Assembly: GCF_900172275.1 (NCBI RefSeq)
Contig: NZ_FWFT01000001.1
Coordinates: 806,001 to 870,000 of the forward strand
DNA length: 64,000 bases
Reading direction: 5' to 3'
Source: Pseudooctadecabacter jejudonensis
GTDB lineage: Bacteria > Pseudomonadota > Alphaproteobacteria > Rhodobacterales > Rhodobacteraceae
A program made the position numbers and the translations under genes. Each line of letters starts with the position of its first letter. Within the stretch, counting starts at the first letter, position 1. Of this stretch, positions 53,003 to 61,708 are shown in pieces. A model generated the notes under the pieces. That model was not told the DNA's origin, did no database searches, and saw nothing but the letters and a program-made list of their open reading frames with translations.

Positions 53003-53027
53003 GCGCCCATCCTGATAGGGTGGGCGC
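53003..53027 (+). promoter_or_regulatory. Hairpin between precursor and maturase genes
   Basis: GCGCCCA pairs with TGGGCGC, with a smaller inner pairing TCC/GGG and loop TGATA. It lies 28 bases after the precursor stop and 20 before the DUF692 start. There is no U run. It probably sets a high precursor-to-enzyme ratio. Confidence 0.6.
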
Positions 53028-53047
53028 ACCCCATAAGGACCTGCCCG

Positions 53048-53896
53048 ATGTTTGACGCAACCAGACCCAACCTTCCCCACCGTCCGGGCGTCGGATACAA
53101 GGCGCAGCATTTCAACGATATCATGGCCGATGCGGGCCCTGTGGGCTGGCTGGAAATTCACGCCGAGAATTACATGGGAATGGGCGGACGACCCCTGGCC
53201 CAGCTACGGCATCTGTCTGAAAAGTTTCCTTTTTCTGTCCATGGCGTCGGCCTCAGCATCGGCGGCGAAGGCCCGCTGGACGCCGACCATTTGGCACGGC
53301 TGAAGCATCTGTGCGACTGGCTGAACCCCGCCAGCTTTTCCGAACATCTGGCGTGGTCGACCCATGACAGCGCCTTTTTGAACGATCTTTTGCCCCTGCC
53401 CTACACCCAAGCAACCGTCAAACGCGTGGCCGACCACATCGATCAGGTCCAATCCACGTTGGGCCGTCAGATGTTGCTGGAAAATCCGTCCAGCTATCTG
53501 GCGTTTGAAGCCTCCGACATGTCCGAAACCGACTTTCTGGCCGAGGTCGTCGCCCGCACCGGCTGTGGCTTGCTTCTCGACGTGAACAACGTCTTCGTAT
53601 CGGCGACAAACTTGGGCTATTCCCCGCAAGGCTATATCGACGCCTACCCCCTTGATCATGTTGGTGAAATCCATCTTGGCGGCCACGATGAGGACGAGGA
53701 TGAGACCGGTGCCCCGCTGCTGATCGACAGCCACGGCGCCGAAGTTGTTGATCCTGTCTGGGCGCTGCTTGACTATACCTTGGCCAAGACCGGACCAAAG
53801 CCGCTGCTGATCGAATGGGACACGGATGTCCCCGAATGGTCTGTGCTGGCCGATGAAGCCAAACGCGCCGACGCCGCATTGAACGTAGTGGCATGA
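53048..53896 (+). CDS. bufB: DUF692 multinuclear iron oxidase (BufB/MbnB-like)
   Basis: 282 residues. TIM-barrel family that oxidatively remodels peptide Cys. Metal-ligand-type blocks in order are [63 protein letters not shown] and IEWDTDVP. These match the His/Asp/Glu set of MNIO enzymes. Starts ATG 53048. Its stop overlaps the DUF2063 start (ATGA). With DUF2063 it should modify the DUF2282 peptide before export. Confidence 0.9.
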   Translation: MFDATRPNLPHRPGVGYKAQHFNDIMADAGPVGWLEIHAENYMGMGGRPLAQLRHLSEKFPFSVHGVGLSIGGEGPLDADHLARLKHLCDWLNPASFSEHLAWSTHDSAFLNDLLPLPYTQATVKRVADHIDQVQSTLGRQMLLENPSSYLAFEASDMSETDFLAEVVARTGCGLLLDVNNVFVSATNLGYSPQGYIDAYPLDHVGEIHLGGHDEDEDETGAPLLIDSHGAEVVDPVWALLDYTLAKTGPKPLLIEWDTDVPEWSVLADEAKRADAALNVVA

Positions 53897-54633
53897 CCAG
53901 CCCGCAAACAGACTTTCGCGCGGCCCTGCTTGACCCGCAGGCGCCCCCTCCGCCCGGTGTTGAAAACCCTGACGGCACCCCCGCAACCAAACGTTTTGAT
54001 GTCTATCGCAACAACGTGGCCGTCAGCCTGACCGATGCGTTGGAGGCCGCCTTTCCGGTCGTCCACAAACTCGTAGGGACAGATTTTTTTCGCGCCATGG
54101 CAGGGGTTTACCTGCGCGCGCATCCGCCCACTTCACCGCTGATGATGTTTTACGGCACCCAGATGCCGGAGTTTCTAGCGGCCTTTGGCCCCGCACAATC
54201 GGTGCCTTATTTGCCCGATGTCGCTCGGTTGGAACTGGCCCTGCGCCACAGCTATCACGCCGCCGACGCAGCCCCCGTTGCCCCCGATGCGCTCGGTCAG
54301 CTGCCGCCCGACACGCTGCCCCATGTCACCTTTGCCTTTGCGCCTGCTGTGCAGATCGTGCCGTCAGACCACCCCCTGCGGGACATCTGGTGGTCCAACA
54401 CCCACGATCCGATCCCTCAGATCGTTCAAACCTCGCAGCCCACCCTTATCACCCGTCCGGACTTCGACCCCGTGGTCGATGCCCTGACACCCCCCCAAGC
54501 CGCCGTAACCCGCGCCCTGATGCAAGCGGAGCCCTTGGGCGATGCCTTGCGCCATGGCGGGGCCGCATTTGACCTTGGCCCCCTTTTGGGGCTGCTGTTG
54601 GCGCGCGGGGCCATAACCTCCCTCAAGACCTGA
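53893..54633 (+). CDS. bufC: DUF2063 partner protein (BufC-like)
   Basis: 246 residues. The N-terminal helical domain ([10 protein letters not shown], then [29 protein letters not shown]) is the DUF2063 signature, followed by [15 protein letters not shown] and [18 protein letters not shown]. In characterised systems DUF2063 proteins bind the precursor and pair with the DUF692 enzyme. The four-base overlap with bufB supports stoichiometric production. Confidence 0.9.
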   Translation: MTSPQTDFRAALLDPQAPPPPGVENPDGTPATKRFDVYRNNVAVSLTDALEAAFPVVHKLVGTDFFRAMAGVYLRAHPPTSPLMMFYGTQMPEFLAAFGPAQSVPYLPDVARLELALRHSYHAADAAPVAPDALGQLPPDTLPHVTFAFAPAVQIVPSDHPLRDIWWSNTHDPIPQIVQTSQPTLITRPDFDPVVDALTPPQAAVTRALMQAEPLGDALRHGGAAFDLGPLLGLLLARGAITSLKT

Positions 54634-54643
54634 AAGAAGACCC

Positions 54644-55183
54644 ATGATTGCCCTTTATGACCGCACAGCTCACGCCCTTGACCGGTCCGCCGACACGATC
54701 CTGCCCACGCTGGGCCGCTTTGTTTTTGCAGCCACCCTGTTGATTTATTTCTGGAACTCCGCAGGCACCAAATGGGGCGGCACGCCGTTCACCCCCGACA
54801 TTGGCGGCTACGCCCAGATCTTTCCAAAAGTGATGGAGGCCGTGGGCTATGACATCAGCCAGATGTCCATCTTCCACTGGGCCGTCGTCGTGGCAGGCAC
54901 CTTGGCCGAATACATCCTGCCCCTGTTGATCGTGATTGGCCTGTTTACACGCCTCTCAGCCCTCGGAATGATCGGCTTCGTCGTTGTGCAATCGCTGACG
55001 GATCTTTACGGCCACGGCGGGATTGAACATGCCGAAACCGTTGGCGCGTGGTTCGACAACCTGTCGAATGGTGCGATCTTGGATCAACGGGCGTTCTGGG
55101 TGTTCTTGCTCGTGGCCCTTGTGCTCAAAGGGGCCGGGCCACTGTCCGTAGACCGTCTGCTGGCCGGGCGCCGCGCCAGCTAG
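54644..55183 (+). CDS. DoxX-family membrane protein of the bufferin cluster
   Basis: 179 residues with four predicted helices: FVFAATLLIYFWNSAG, FHWAVVVAGTLAEYILPLLIVIGL, LGMIGFVVVQSLTDL and FWVFLLVALVLKGAGPLSVDRLL. DoxX homologues close most DUF2282-DUF692-DUF2063 operons. The role is unsettled (possibly quinone-linked electron transfer or export). Starts 10 bases after bufC. Convergent with the next gene, sharing CTAG. Confidence 0.88.
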   Translation: MIALYDRTAHALDRSADTILPTLGRFVFAATLLIYFWNSAGTKWGGTPFTPDIGGYAQIFPKVMEAVGYDISQMSIFHWAVVVAGTLAEYILPLLIVIGLFTRLSALGMIGFVVVQSLTDLYGHGGIEHAETVGAWFDNLSNGAILDQRAFWVFLLVALVLKGAGPLSVDRLLAGRRAS

Positions 55184-55542
55184 AAATGCGCCTTGTCCTC
55201 GTCGGGGCGGCCCGCAGCGACCGCCAACAGCCCCCCGACCCCAGCAAAGCCAATGGGGAACATCGTGGCCACGTTGAACCCAAAGGCCGCATAAAAGGCA
55301 GCCGCCCCCAAAAGCATTGCGATCCCGCCCCACAGCGCGCGGGATTTTGCCATGGCGCCGCCCGCTATGCACAACAGCGGCGCGATAAAGCTGGCAAATT
55401 GCACAAACGCCGGATTGTCGAACAACGACAGATCTGCCTCAGGCACGCGGTTGGAAAACTCCACCGCGGCAAAGCCAAACAAGCCCACGAAAATGCCGAT
55501 CAACCCGCCGATCAGCCCCAAAACACCCGCAGCGTTGCGCAT
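55180..55542 (-). CDS. Uncharacterised four-helix membrane protein
   Basis: 120 residues. Helices include VLGLIGGLIGIFVGLFGFAA, FASFIAPLLCIAGGAMA, GGIAMLLGAAAFYAAFGF and FPIGFAGVGGLLAVAAG. Its ATG shares a base with the stop of the ArsC/Spx-like gene (TAATG), so the two form an operon. Its stop overlaps the DoxX stop by four bases (CTAG). No named domain is recognised with confidence. Confidence 0.75.
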   Translation of the reverse strand: MRNAAGVLGLIGGLIGIFVGLFGFAAVEFSNRVPEADLSLFDNPAFVQFASFIAPLLCIAGGAMAKSRALWGGIAMLLGAAAFYAAFGFNVATMFPIGFAGVGGLLAVAAGRPDEDKAHF

Positions 55543-55865
55543 TATTTGACCTCCAACGCGGTCTGAACCTCAGCCGTCCAGCCCTGATGCCAGACCCCAT
55601 TGTCCTCAATCACAGGGCGTTTCAACAATGTGGGGTGCTTTTTCAACAACGTGTCCAGATCCAGAGATTGTTCCACCTCGCTCAGGCCCCGCCACGTGGT
55701 GGACCGCTTGTTGATCACCGCCTCTCCAAAGGCCGCGACCATCGCCGCGCGGTCGGCGTCGCTCACGCCATCGGCGCGCACGTCGATGACCTCAACCTCT
55801 CGGTCCGCCAATGCTTTCAGCGCTTTGCGACAGGTATCGCATGTTTTTAAACCAAAGAACCGCAT
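55542..55865 (-). CDS. ArsC/Spx-family thioredoxin-fold protein
   Basis: 107 residues from ATG 55865. KTCDTCRKALKAL (CxxC at the usual ArsC/Spx position), INKRSTTWRGLSE and LKKHPTLLKRPVIEDNG are the family blocks. The catalytic Arg of true arsenate reductases is in the KRP segment and is retained. With no ars genes around, a thiol-redox role is as likely as arsenate reduction. Divergent from the cold-shock gene. Confidence 0.88.
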   Translation of the reverse strand: MRFFGLKTCDTCRKALKALADREVEVIDVRADGVSDADRAAMVAAFGEAVINKRSTTWRGLSEVEQSLDLDTLLKKHPTLLKRPVIEDNGVWHQGWTAEVQTALEVK

Positions 55866-56029
55866 GGTTGCCTCCCGATTAATCGTTGCGTGCATGGGGC
55901 GGCGATCACCCAAATGTGCGCGCTTTTGTCATTTGCCTTTTGCACAGTTGCCCTAAGGTTAAGGACAGTACCGGCGTCAGATGTCATGTGACCCCCCTGC
56001 CGCCAAAGATCAAGTGAAGGAGACGGATC

Positions 56030-56236
56030 ATGCCAAAGGGCACCGTGAAGTGGTTCAACACAACCAAAGGCTACGGCTTTATTGCACCGGAGGACGGCGG
56101 GTCGGACATTTTCGTCCATATCTCAGCTGTAGAACAATCGGGCATGACAGGCCTGGCCGATGACCAACCCGTGGAATTTGACCTGATCGAAGGCCGCGAC
56201 GGGCGCAAAATGGCCGGAAACCTGAAAGCCGTCTAA
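56030..56236 (+). CDS. Cold-shock-domain protein (Csp family)
   Basis: 68 residues. GTVKWFNTTKGYGFIAPEDGG (RNP1, KGYGFI) and DIFVHISAV (RNP2, VFVHI-type) are complete. It is an RNA/ssDNA chaperone. Preceded at six bases by AAGGAGA. The 164-base upstream gap shared with the ArsC/Spx-like gene could hold a structured leader, which I cannot fold reliably. Confidence 0.95.
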   Translation: MPKGTVKWFNTTKGYGFIAPEDGGSDIFVHISAVEQSGMTGLADDQPVEFDLIEGRDGRKMAGNLKAV

Positions 56237-56243
56237 GGCACGT

Positions 56244-56348
56244 TCACGCCGCAGCGTGATCCCGAGACCGTCCCAAAATCTCACGCACCTGCTGAGGCGT
56301 CAGCGGGTACAAGGGGTTGTGGGCCGGTTTTTGTGTTTGTGGTGTCAT
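56244..56348 (-). CDS. Possible 34-residue small protein
   Basis: A minus-strand ATG frame reading MTPQTQKPAHNPLYPLTPQQ, continuing through VREILGRSRDHAAA to TGA. Codon use and the amphipathic end look coding. No clear Shine-Dalgarno sequence is seen. It could also be the remnant of a longer gene, since LTPQQVREILGRS resembles the end of a helical domain. It sits between the cold-shock gene and the RelA/SpoT-like gene. Confidence 0.35.
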   Translation of the reverse strand: MTPQTQKPAHNPLYPLTPQQVREILGRSRDHAAA

Positions 56349-56416
56349 GCGGGGAGTATGCGCATGGGAGTGTGGCAGGATTAGGGGAAAGGTTTGGCGG
56401 GGTTCCCCTGAGTCAA

Positions 56417-57535
56417 TCAACGGCGTTTGGTTCGATAGTCTCTTAACCAGCTAAAGTCATCCGCTGAAGAACTTTTCTTCACGCCAACTTCGTATCCTTC
56501 ACCTTGGACACAGCTTTGCAGAATTTCCGCGAATTCATTAACGTCCATGAAATAATTTGGATAGGCGGCACGCAGATTATCCACTTTGTCCACCGCCACC
56601 AGAACAGACGTGATTTCCCCGTCTATTTTTCCGCTTTCATGCTCAAACTTAGTTCCAGAAGAAAGACTCCCGAACGTCTTAATACTTACACTGTTTTGCG
56701 TAGCATCATATTGCAACAGATAGAACGGACGACTGGTTTTCGGAATAAACTCCTCGGACATTTTAAAAGTTTGATTATACTTCTTGAGAATATCAACTGC
56801 ATTTAATTTTGAGTTGAGCGATTTTAGCTCCTCCCATCGTTGAGATTGATCTTCCGATGTTCCTCTTACCTTTGGCGATCCCTCAATATGAGCAACTTCC
56901 GAACCCATAAGGGAAAAGAGCCGCAACCAATCTGCGCACCCAAAACCGCCCTTCAAATCTTCTCCGCGAATAAGCCCAACCGCCTCAACTGTTGTTGCCC
57001 AAGCATGTTGCAACTGGGTTCTGGCTTGAATTTCGACCTTCATTCCAGAATACTCACCTAGTCGATCGTCGTCCGGTTTGAATTTCATGATCAGATGATG
57101 GCCGCGATAACCGCTGACTCTAGGGGCCAGTACATAGTCAGTATGTTTAAAGTCGTGTCTAGACTCTTCGTCATGGTACCTTTGGACTAACCGCGATAGC
57201 GCACTCATATCGGGCACGATGGCTCTACAGCCGGCGAGATCTTGGATTTGCGTAAGCTTTAAGTCATTTCGCTCGTCGGATAGTTTCTTTCGAATTGATG
57301 CCATCCGTTTCAGCCGCGCAGCAGTCACGGCACGGGCACGCGCGCGCCGCGAAAGACCAATGAGTTCGGCACGAACCTGCTTCAAGGGTAAAGAATGTGC
57401 ATCTCGCCACCGGTATGCGTGATCAAATGCTAGCGTGGCTTCCGCTATTCCGTCAGAAGTGGCAGGAATTTTTGATCCGAGCAGTTTTCCAGCCAAATTG
57501 ACGTCTCGGCGCTCGACACCAATCAATTGCCTCAC
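56417..57535 (-). CDS. RelA/SpoT synthetase-domain protein (small alarmone synthetase-like)
   Basis: 372 residues from a GTG at 57535 that overlaps the thyX stop (GTGA). Synthetase-domain motifs are [12 protein letters not shown] (74-85), [12 protein letters not shown] (97-107), [10 protein letters not shown] (141-150) and [14 protein letters not shown] (167-180). There are no HD, TGS or ACT domains. The roughly 190-residue C-terminal region is not recognised. Such stand-alone synthetases make (p)ppGpp or act as phage-defence toxins (ToxSAS). The DNA is visibly AT-richer than its neighbours, pointing to acquisition. No antitoxin is obvious. Confidence 0.8.
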   Translation of the reverse strand: MRQLIGVERRDVNLAGKLLGSKIPATSDGIAEATLAFDHAYRWRDAHSLPLKQVRAELIGLSRRARARAVTAARLKRMASIRKKLSDERNDLKLTQIQDLAGCRAIVPDMSALSRLVQRYHDEESRHDFKHTDYVLAPRVSGYRGHHLIMKFKPDDDRLGEYSGMKVEIQARTQLQHAWATTVEAVGLIRGEDLKGGFGCADWLRLFSLMGSEVAHIEGSPKVRGTSEDQSQRWEELKSLNSKLNAVDILKKYNQTFKMSEEFIPKTSRPFYLLQYDATQNSVSIKTFGSLSSGTKFEHESGKIDGEITSVLVAVDKVDNLRAAYPNYFMDVNEFAEILQSCVQGEGYEVGVKKSSSADDFSWLRDYRTKRR

Positions 57536-58440
57536 CCCTTCAACACTCCCTCAAACTCCCGCCATTCCCCTTTGCTCATCCCTGACGTCTCCTGCGTCAC
57601 CTCTTCGCCCTTCAGCATCTTGCGGATGCAGTCCAACTGGCGAGCGCTTAAATTCGCGCCGCCCATGCGGTAATCCTCAAATGCCCCAAAAGCAGCGGGG
57701 ACCCAGTCTTTGACCATTTCGCAGATCGCGTCGGCGTAGACCCTGATTTCGTACTGGGCGTGGCTGTCCGCGCGCAGGCGCAGGAAGTGGAACAGGTTGT
57801 GCAGATCCACCTTCCAGTACCACTGAGTATAAATGTTGGCGGGCAGGTTCATGCGGGCCAGTTCACGGGCGAGGCCCTGCTGCCCCTCATCGGAAATCAT
57901 CTCTTCATAATGATCATAGGCGCGGCCTGCGTCGTCCTTCAAATAGCGCAGTACGCGCTCGGCCTCTTCGCCCGTCAGCGTCTCCCCCCGACCCTGATTG
58001 TTCACGACGGACTGCGCGGCCAGATCTTCGGCGCGGGGGATATAGAATTCACGGTCGAGGATCGAATACCGGGCGGAGTATTCGTTGACGTTGGCGGTGC
58101 GGTGGCGGATCCACTGGCGGGCCACGAAGACGGGCAGTTTGACGTGCAACTTGATCTCGCACATCTCAAACGGGGTGGAGTGCCAATGGCGCATCAAATA
58201 CCGGATCAGACCCGCATCGTTTTGCACCGATTTGGTCCCCTTGCCGTAGCTGACGCGCGCGGCCTGACAGATGGCGGCATCATCGCCCATGTAGTCGATG
58301 ACGCGGACGAACCCGTGGTCCAGCACCTCACGCGCTTTATACAAATGCGCCTCCATCCCCTCGGACACGGCGCGCAGGGTCTGCCGGGGCTGGGCGCGAA
58401 GGGCGTCGATTTCGGCCTGTTGGTCGGGGGTAATGGGCAT
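57532..58440 (-). CDS. thyX: Flavin-dependent thymidylate synthase
   Basis: Makes dTMP using FAD and methylenetetrahydrofolate. 302 residues. The signature [11 protein letters not shown] is intact within [18 protein letters not shown] near residue 115. [17 protein letters not shown] precedes it and [11 protein letters not shown] follows. There is an N-terminal extension typical of alphaproteobacteria. Divergent from the lipoprotein gene. The RelA/SpoT-like gene overlaps its stop. Confidence 0.96.
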   Translation of the reverse strand: MPITPDQQAEIDALRAQPRQTLRAVSEGMEAHLYKAREVLDHGFVRVIDYMGDDAAICQAARVSYGKGTKSVQNDAGLIRYLMRHWHSTPFEMCEIKLHVKLPVFVARQWIRHRTANVNEYSARYSILDREFYIPRAEDLAAQSVVNNQGRGETLTGEEAERVLRYLKDDAGRAYDHYEEMISDEGQQGLARELARMNLPANIYTQWYWKVDLHNLFHFLRLRADSHAQYEIRVYADAICEMVKDWVPAAFGAFEDYRMGGANLSARQLDCIRKMLKGEEVTQETSGMSKGEWREFEGVLKG

Positions 58441-58555
58441 GGGGCTGTCCTCTGGCGGGGTGGGTGATTCTTGAATGTGGATTAGCGACCACTATATCTG
58501 CGCCGCCCCTGCGGTAAAACCGCCATATCAGGTGTGGATAAGCCAAAGCTGCGCG

Positions 58556-58586
58556 TTGACTTGCCGCGTGCAAATGGCGACTATAG
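58556..58586 (+). promoter_or_regulatory. Probable promoter of the lipoprotein-Slam operon
   Basis: TTGACT at 58556, a 17-base spacer, then GACTAT (or CTATAG two bases later). It lies 44 bases before the lipoprotein ATG and matches the sigma70 consensus. Confidence 0.55.
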
Positions 58587-58629
58587 CGGCAACGACGTGA
58601 AGACACGCATCCACACGGGACACATCACC

Positions 58630-59817
58630 ATGAGCAGAACGTTCGCCATCGTTGCAGCCACCTTTGCCCTTGCCGCATGTGACGGGGCCAACCCGTTTCA
58701 GGCCGAACTTCCGGACGGGACAACCGAAGAGCTGGCCGAAGGTGACCCCAATACGGATGTGAACAACCTGTTTGCTTTTGACAGGCAAGCAAGCCTGACG
58801 CTGAATTCCGTTGAATATGACGAAGAGAACGACGAACTGGTCCTCAATAACCTTCCGTTCGATGGCCCCGACGGCCGCTATGACTTCTTTGAAACCCTGC
58901 CGAATGGCACCCGTGTCTACGCAAGCCGGCAAACGCCGACCACCGGCCAAATCCAGCACTTTGCGGTGTTCATCCGGACCGACTACTTCGAGGCGACGTC
59001 CGCCTCCGGCCGCGATTGGATCGATTTTGGCAATGCCGGTGCAAACATCAACCGCAGCGATTTCAACCTGCCGGGGACGACGGGCGAATACATCTACCGC
59101 GGCACTTACGCGGCCACACGAACATTCTCCGAACGGTCCGGCATTGAGATTGTGTACGGCGATGTCGAAATCCTTCTCGATGAATTGGATTTTGACCCCT
59201 CTGGCGACTTGCAGGGCGATATCGTCGGCACGGTCTTCAACCGCGAACGTGCGGGCGACGCAGGGGCGCGCGGCCTTGGAGATTTGCCCAATATCGTTCT
59301 GGCCGAAGTCAGCTTTGACACCGAAACCGGCACGTGGAGCGACGGGACAGCCTCGACCTTCCTGCCAGACGGCAACGTCCGGTCGCAGGGTGTCCATGAG
59401 GGCCTGATTGGCGGGCCGAACGGGGAAGAAATCGGGGGCTATTCCATCATCACCGGCACGGCAGATATCCAGACCGTGCAATACCAGGTGGTGCGCTACC
59501 AGATTGTCACCGAAACGCCCGTGATTGATTTCACAACCGGCCTGCCTGCTGTTGATCCAATCACAGGCGATCCGCTCGTCACACAGGTGATCACGCAGGG
59601 CGTCTCCAGCGGCCTTGATACTGTGGAAATCGAAGTTTTGCAGAACCAGATCAACGCCGGTCTGAATGTGGTGGATTTCCTGCCCGCAACGGGCGTGCCA
59701 GCTGGCGTTGACATCATCAGCGATGAAGTACTCGAGTTTGATCTGGCGACAGAATATGACGCCCGTGAGATTGGCGTCTTTGTCGGTGATATTGTTCCGG
59801 AACCCGTCCTGCCATAA
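58630..59817 (+). CDS. TbpB-like surface lipoprotein (predicted cargo of the Slam protein)
   Basis: 395 residues. Lipobox in MSRTFAIVAATFALAAC gives a lipidated Cys17. The mature part is beta-rich with acidic loops. GDVEILLDELDFDPSGDLQGDIVG and LAEVSFDTETGTWSDGTAST are the small beta-barrel pattern of TbpB-type C-lobes. The C-terminal 120 residues are Val/Thr-rich. The stop overlaps the Slam ATG (TAATG). This gene order is typical of type XI secretion pairs. The ligand is unknown. Confidence 0.75.
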   Translation: MSRTFAIVAATFALAACDGANPFQAELPDGTTEELAEGDPNTDVNNLFAFDRQASLTLNSVEYDEENDELVLNNLPFDGPDGRYDFFETLPNGTRVYASRQTPTTGQIQHFAVFIRTDYFEATSASGRDWIDFGNAGANINRSDFNLPGTTGEYIYRGTYAATRTFSERSGIEIVYGDVEILLDELDFDPSGDLQGDIVGTVFNRERAGDAGARGLGDLPNIVLAEVSFDTETGTWSDGTASTFLPDGNVRSQGVHEGLIGGPNGEEIGGYSIITGTADIQTVQYQVVRYQIVTETPVIDFTTGLPAVDPITGDPLVTQVITQGVSSGLDTVEIEVLQNQINAGLNVVDFLPATGVPAGVDIISDEVLEFDLATEYDAREIGVFVGDIVPEPVLP

Positions 59818-61211
59818 TGCGGATCCCTGCGCTTGGCCTTTTGACCTTGATTGTCGGGCTGTATGACGCAGCCCCGACCATTGCACAGGTCGACACCACC
59901 GCGCCCGTCCGCATTGCCGCATCAGACGGCCCCGATTTTGCGAGGCGATTGTTGCGCGCGGGGGAGGCAGAGGCCGCGCGCCAAGTGGTTCTGGCGCTTT
60001 TACAGGCCACGCCCGATGCATCTTCCGTTCATCTGCTCCATGCCCAAACTTTGATGGCGCTTGGCCGCACGGGCGATGCCCGCGATGCCGGGCGCACGGC
60101 ATGGCGGACAGCCGCATCCGGGCGAGACCGGTTTTCGGCAGCGTTTACGATGGCGGATATTCTCGCCGCCGACGAGGCCTACACGCGCTCCCAGCTGTGG
60201 TTGCGGCGCGCTTTGCAGGCCGCACCCGATGATCGCCGTCGGTCCCTGGCTGTCTCCGCCTTTCGCCGCGTCCGACAGGAAAATCCCCTTGCGGTGGAAT
60301 TGACCTTCGGCGCGGCCCCGTCGAACAACGTCAATTCCGGCAATTCAAACGAAGCGATCACCTTCGCCTATTTGCCCGGCTTTCTGGGCGAGATTGAATG
60401 GCTGGTCCCGCCAGATCAACGCCCACTGTCAGGCATTGAACTCAGCCTGCAAACGAATATCAGATACCGCATCGCCCAGACCGAAACCTCCCGCACAGCG
60501 TTGGAGTTCGGGGCCTACGGGCGCTCCTATTTCATGTCCGATGAAGCCCGCGACACGGCACCAGACGTCACCGGCGAAAGCCTGTCTTATGTCCAAGTGT
60601 CTTTCGGCATCCTGCATCAGTGGACACCCGCATCCACGGGTCAGCCCTTCTCCGCCAATCTGACGTATAGCCACGATTGGGCGGGGGGGCATCCGTTGCG
60701 TCAGGATTTGGCCGCCACCTTCGGCGCGCAGCATCACTTTTCCCCCGACACACGGTTGTCGGTGTCGACCACAGCGCGCTTTACGGACAGGCTGGGCAGC
60801 AGTGATGATGTGTTCACCGCCTCCCTGCGCGGGCTTTGGTCCACTGAATTCGAAAATGACGACAGCCTCGGCCTCACCGCACAATATGCCGTCGCGGCCT
60901 CGTCTTCGACGGATCTGTCCTATGACGCGCTGACCCTTGGGATCAGCTATGATTTTGGCGAGATCGGTGCCGGTCTTGACCTGAAATCCAGCTGGACAGA
61001 ACAATGGCGGACCTATGAAACCTCCGTTTTCGATCCTGCCGGCCGAGACGACAAAATCAGCACCGTCCGTTTGGATATCGGGCTTCAGGATGTGGAATTT
61101 TACGGGTTTGAACCCGTCATGAATGTCACTGGGCGTCGCACGGATTCATCCGTGCCGCGGTTTGACACCGAAGGTGTGCAGCTTGGGTTTGATCTGCGTT
61201 CCAGCTTTTGA
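59817..61211 (+). CDS. Slam-like outer-membrane translocon (type XI secretion)
   Basis: 464 residues. Signal peptide MRIPALGLLTLIVGLYDAAPTIAQ. TPR-type helical repeats cover about residues 35-165 (LLRAGEAEAARQVVLALLQATPD and QLWLRRALQAAPDD). From VELTFGAAPSNNVNSGNSN onward there are about 14 amphipathic beta strands, ending in FDLRSSF with a terminal Phe as for OMPs. This is the Slam (DUF560) architecture. It would move the TbpB-like lipoprotein to the cell surface. One-base overlap with that gene. Confidence 0.85.
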   Translation: MRIPALGLLTLIVGLYDAAPTIAQVDTTAPVRIAASDGPDFARRLLRAGEAEAARQVVLALLQATPDASSVHLLHAQTLMALGRTGDARDAGRTAWRTAASGRDRFSAAFTMADILAADEAYTRSQLWLRRALQAAPDDRRRSLAVSAFRRVRQENPLAVELTFGAAPSNNVNSGNSNEAITFAYLPGFLGEIEWLVPPDQRPLSGIELSLQTNIRYRIAQTETSRTALEFGAYGRSYFMSDEARDTAPDVTGESLSYVQVSFGILHQWTPASTGQPFSANLTYSHDWAGGHPLRQDLAATFGAQHHFSPDTRLSVSTTARFTDRLGSSDDVFTASLRGLWSTEFENDDSLGLTAQYAVAASSSTDLSYDALTLGISYDFGEIGAGLDLKSSWTEQWRTYETSVFDPAGRDDKISTVRLDIGLQDVEFYGFEPVMNVTGRRTDSSVPRFDTEGVQLGFDLRSSF

Positions 61212-61273
61212 TCACTGGTCAGGCCTGCGCCGCGCCCTACCCTTCTTTTCAGCACCAAATAAGGAACCACACC

Positions 61274-61708
61274 ATGCCTCTCGAATATTTGCACACCATG
61301 GTCCGCGTCAAAGACCTTGATGCGTCGATCGCGTTTTACAAACTGCTTGGGATGGTCGAACGCCGCCGCAATGAAAGCGAAGGCGGACGCTTCACGCTCG
61401 TGTTCATGTGCCCGCCCGATCAGCAGGACGGCCACAACGATGTTGAGTTGACGTACAACTGGGACGGCGATGACGGCCTGCCGTCCGACAGCCGCCATTT
61501 TGGCCACCTCGCCTACACTTGCGACAATATTTACGACTTGTGTCAGCACCTTATGGACAATGGCGTCACCATCAACCGCCCCCCCCGCGACGGTCACATG
61601 GCGTTTGTACGCAGCCCCGACAACATCTCGATCGAGTTGTTGCAGAAAGGCGATGCCCTGCCCGCACAAGAACCTTGGGCCAGCATGGAGAACACCGGCC
61701 ATTGGTAA
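61274..61708 (+). CDS. gloA: Lactoylglutathione lyase (glyoxalase I)
   Basis: 144 residues from ATG 61274, preceded by AAGGAA. Metal ligands are His7 (EYLHTMVRVKD), Glu in VELTYNW, His in FGHLAYTCD and Glu in SIELLQKG. KLLGMVERRRNESEGGRF matches bacterial GloA. It detoxifies methylglyoxal with glutathione. Same strand as the Slam gene with a 62-base gap. Confidence 0.95.
   Translation: MPLEYLHTMVRVKDLDASIAFYKLLGMVERRRNESEGGRFTLVFMCPPDQQDGHNDVELTYNWDGDDGLPSDSRHFGHLAYTCDNIYDLCQHLMDNGVTINRPPRDGHMAFVRSPDNISIELLQKGDALPAQEPWASMENTGHW

Noticed and set aside
56244-57535. Toxin-antitoxin pair formed by the 34-residue frame and the RelA/SpoT-like gene
   Set aside because: The small frame is downstream, has no Shine-Dalgarno sequence and no antitoxin-like motif. 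Not enough to support a pair.
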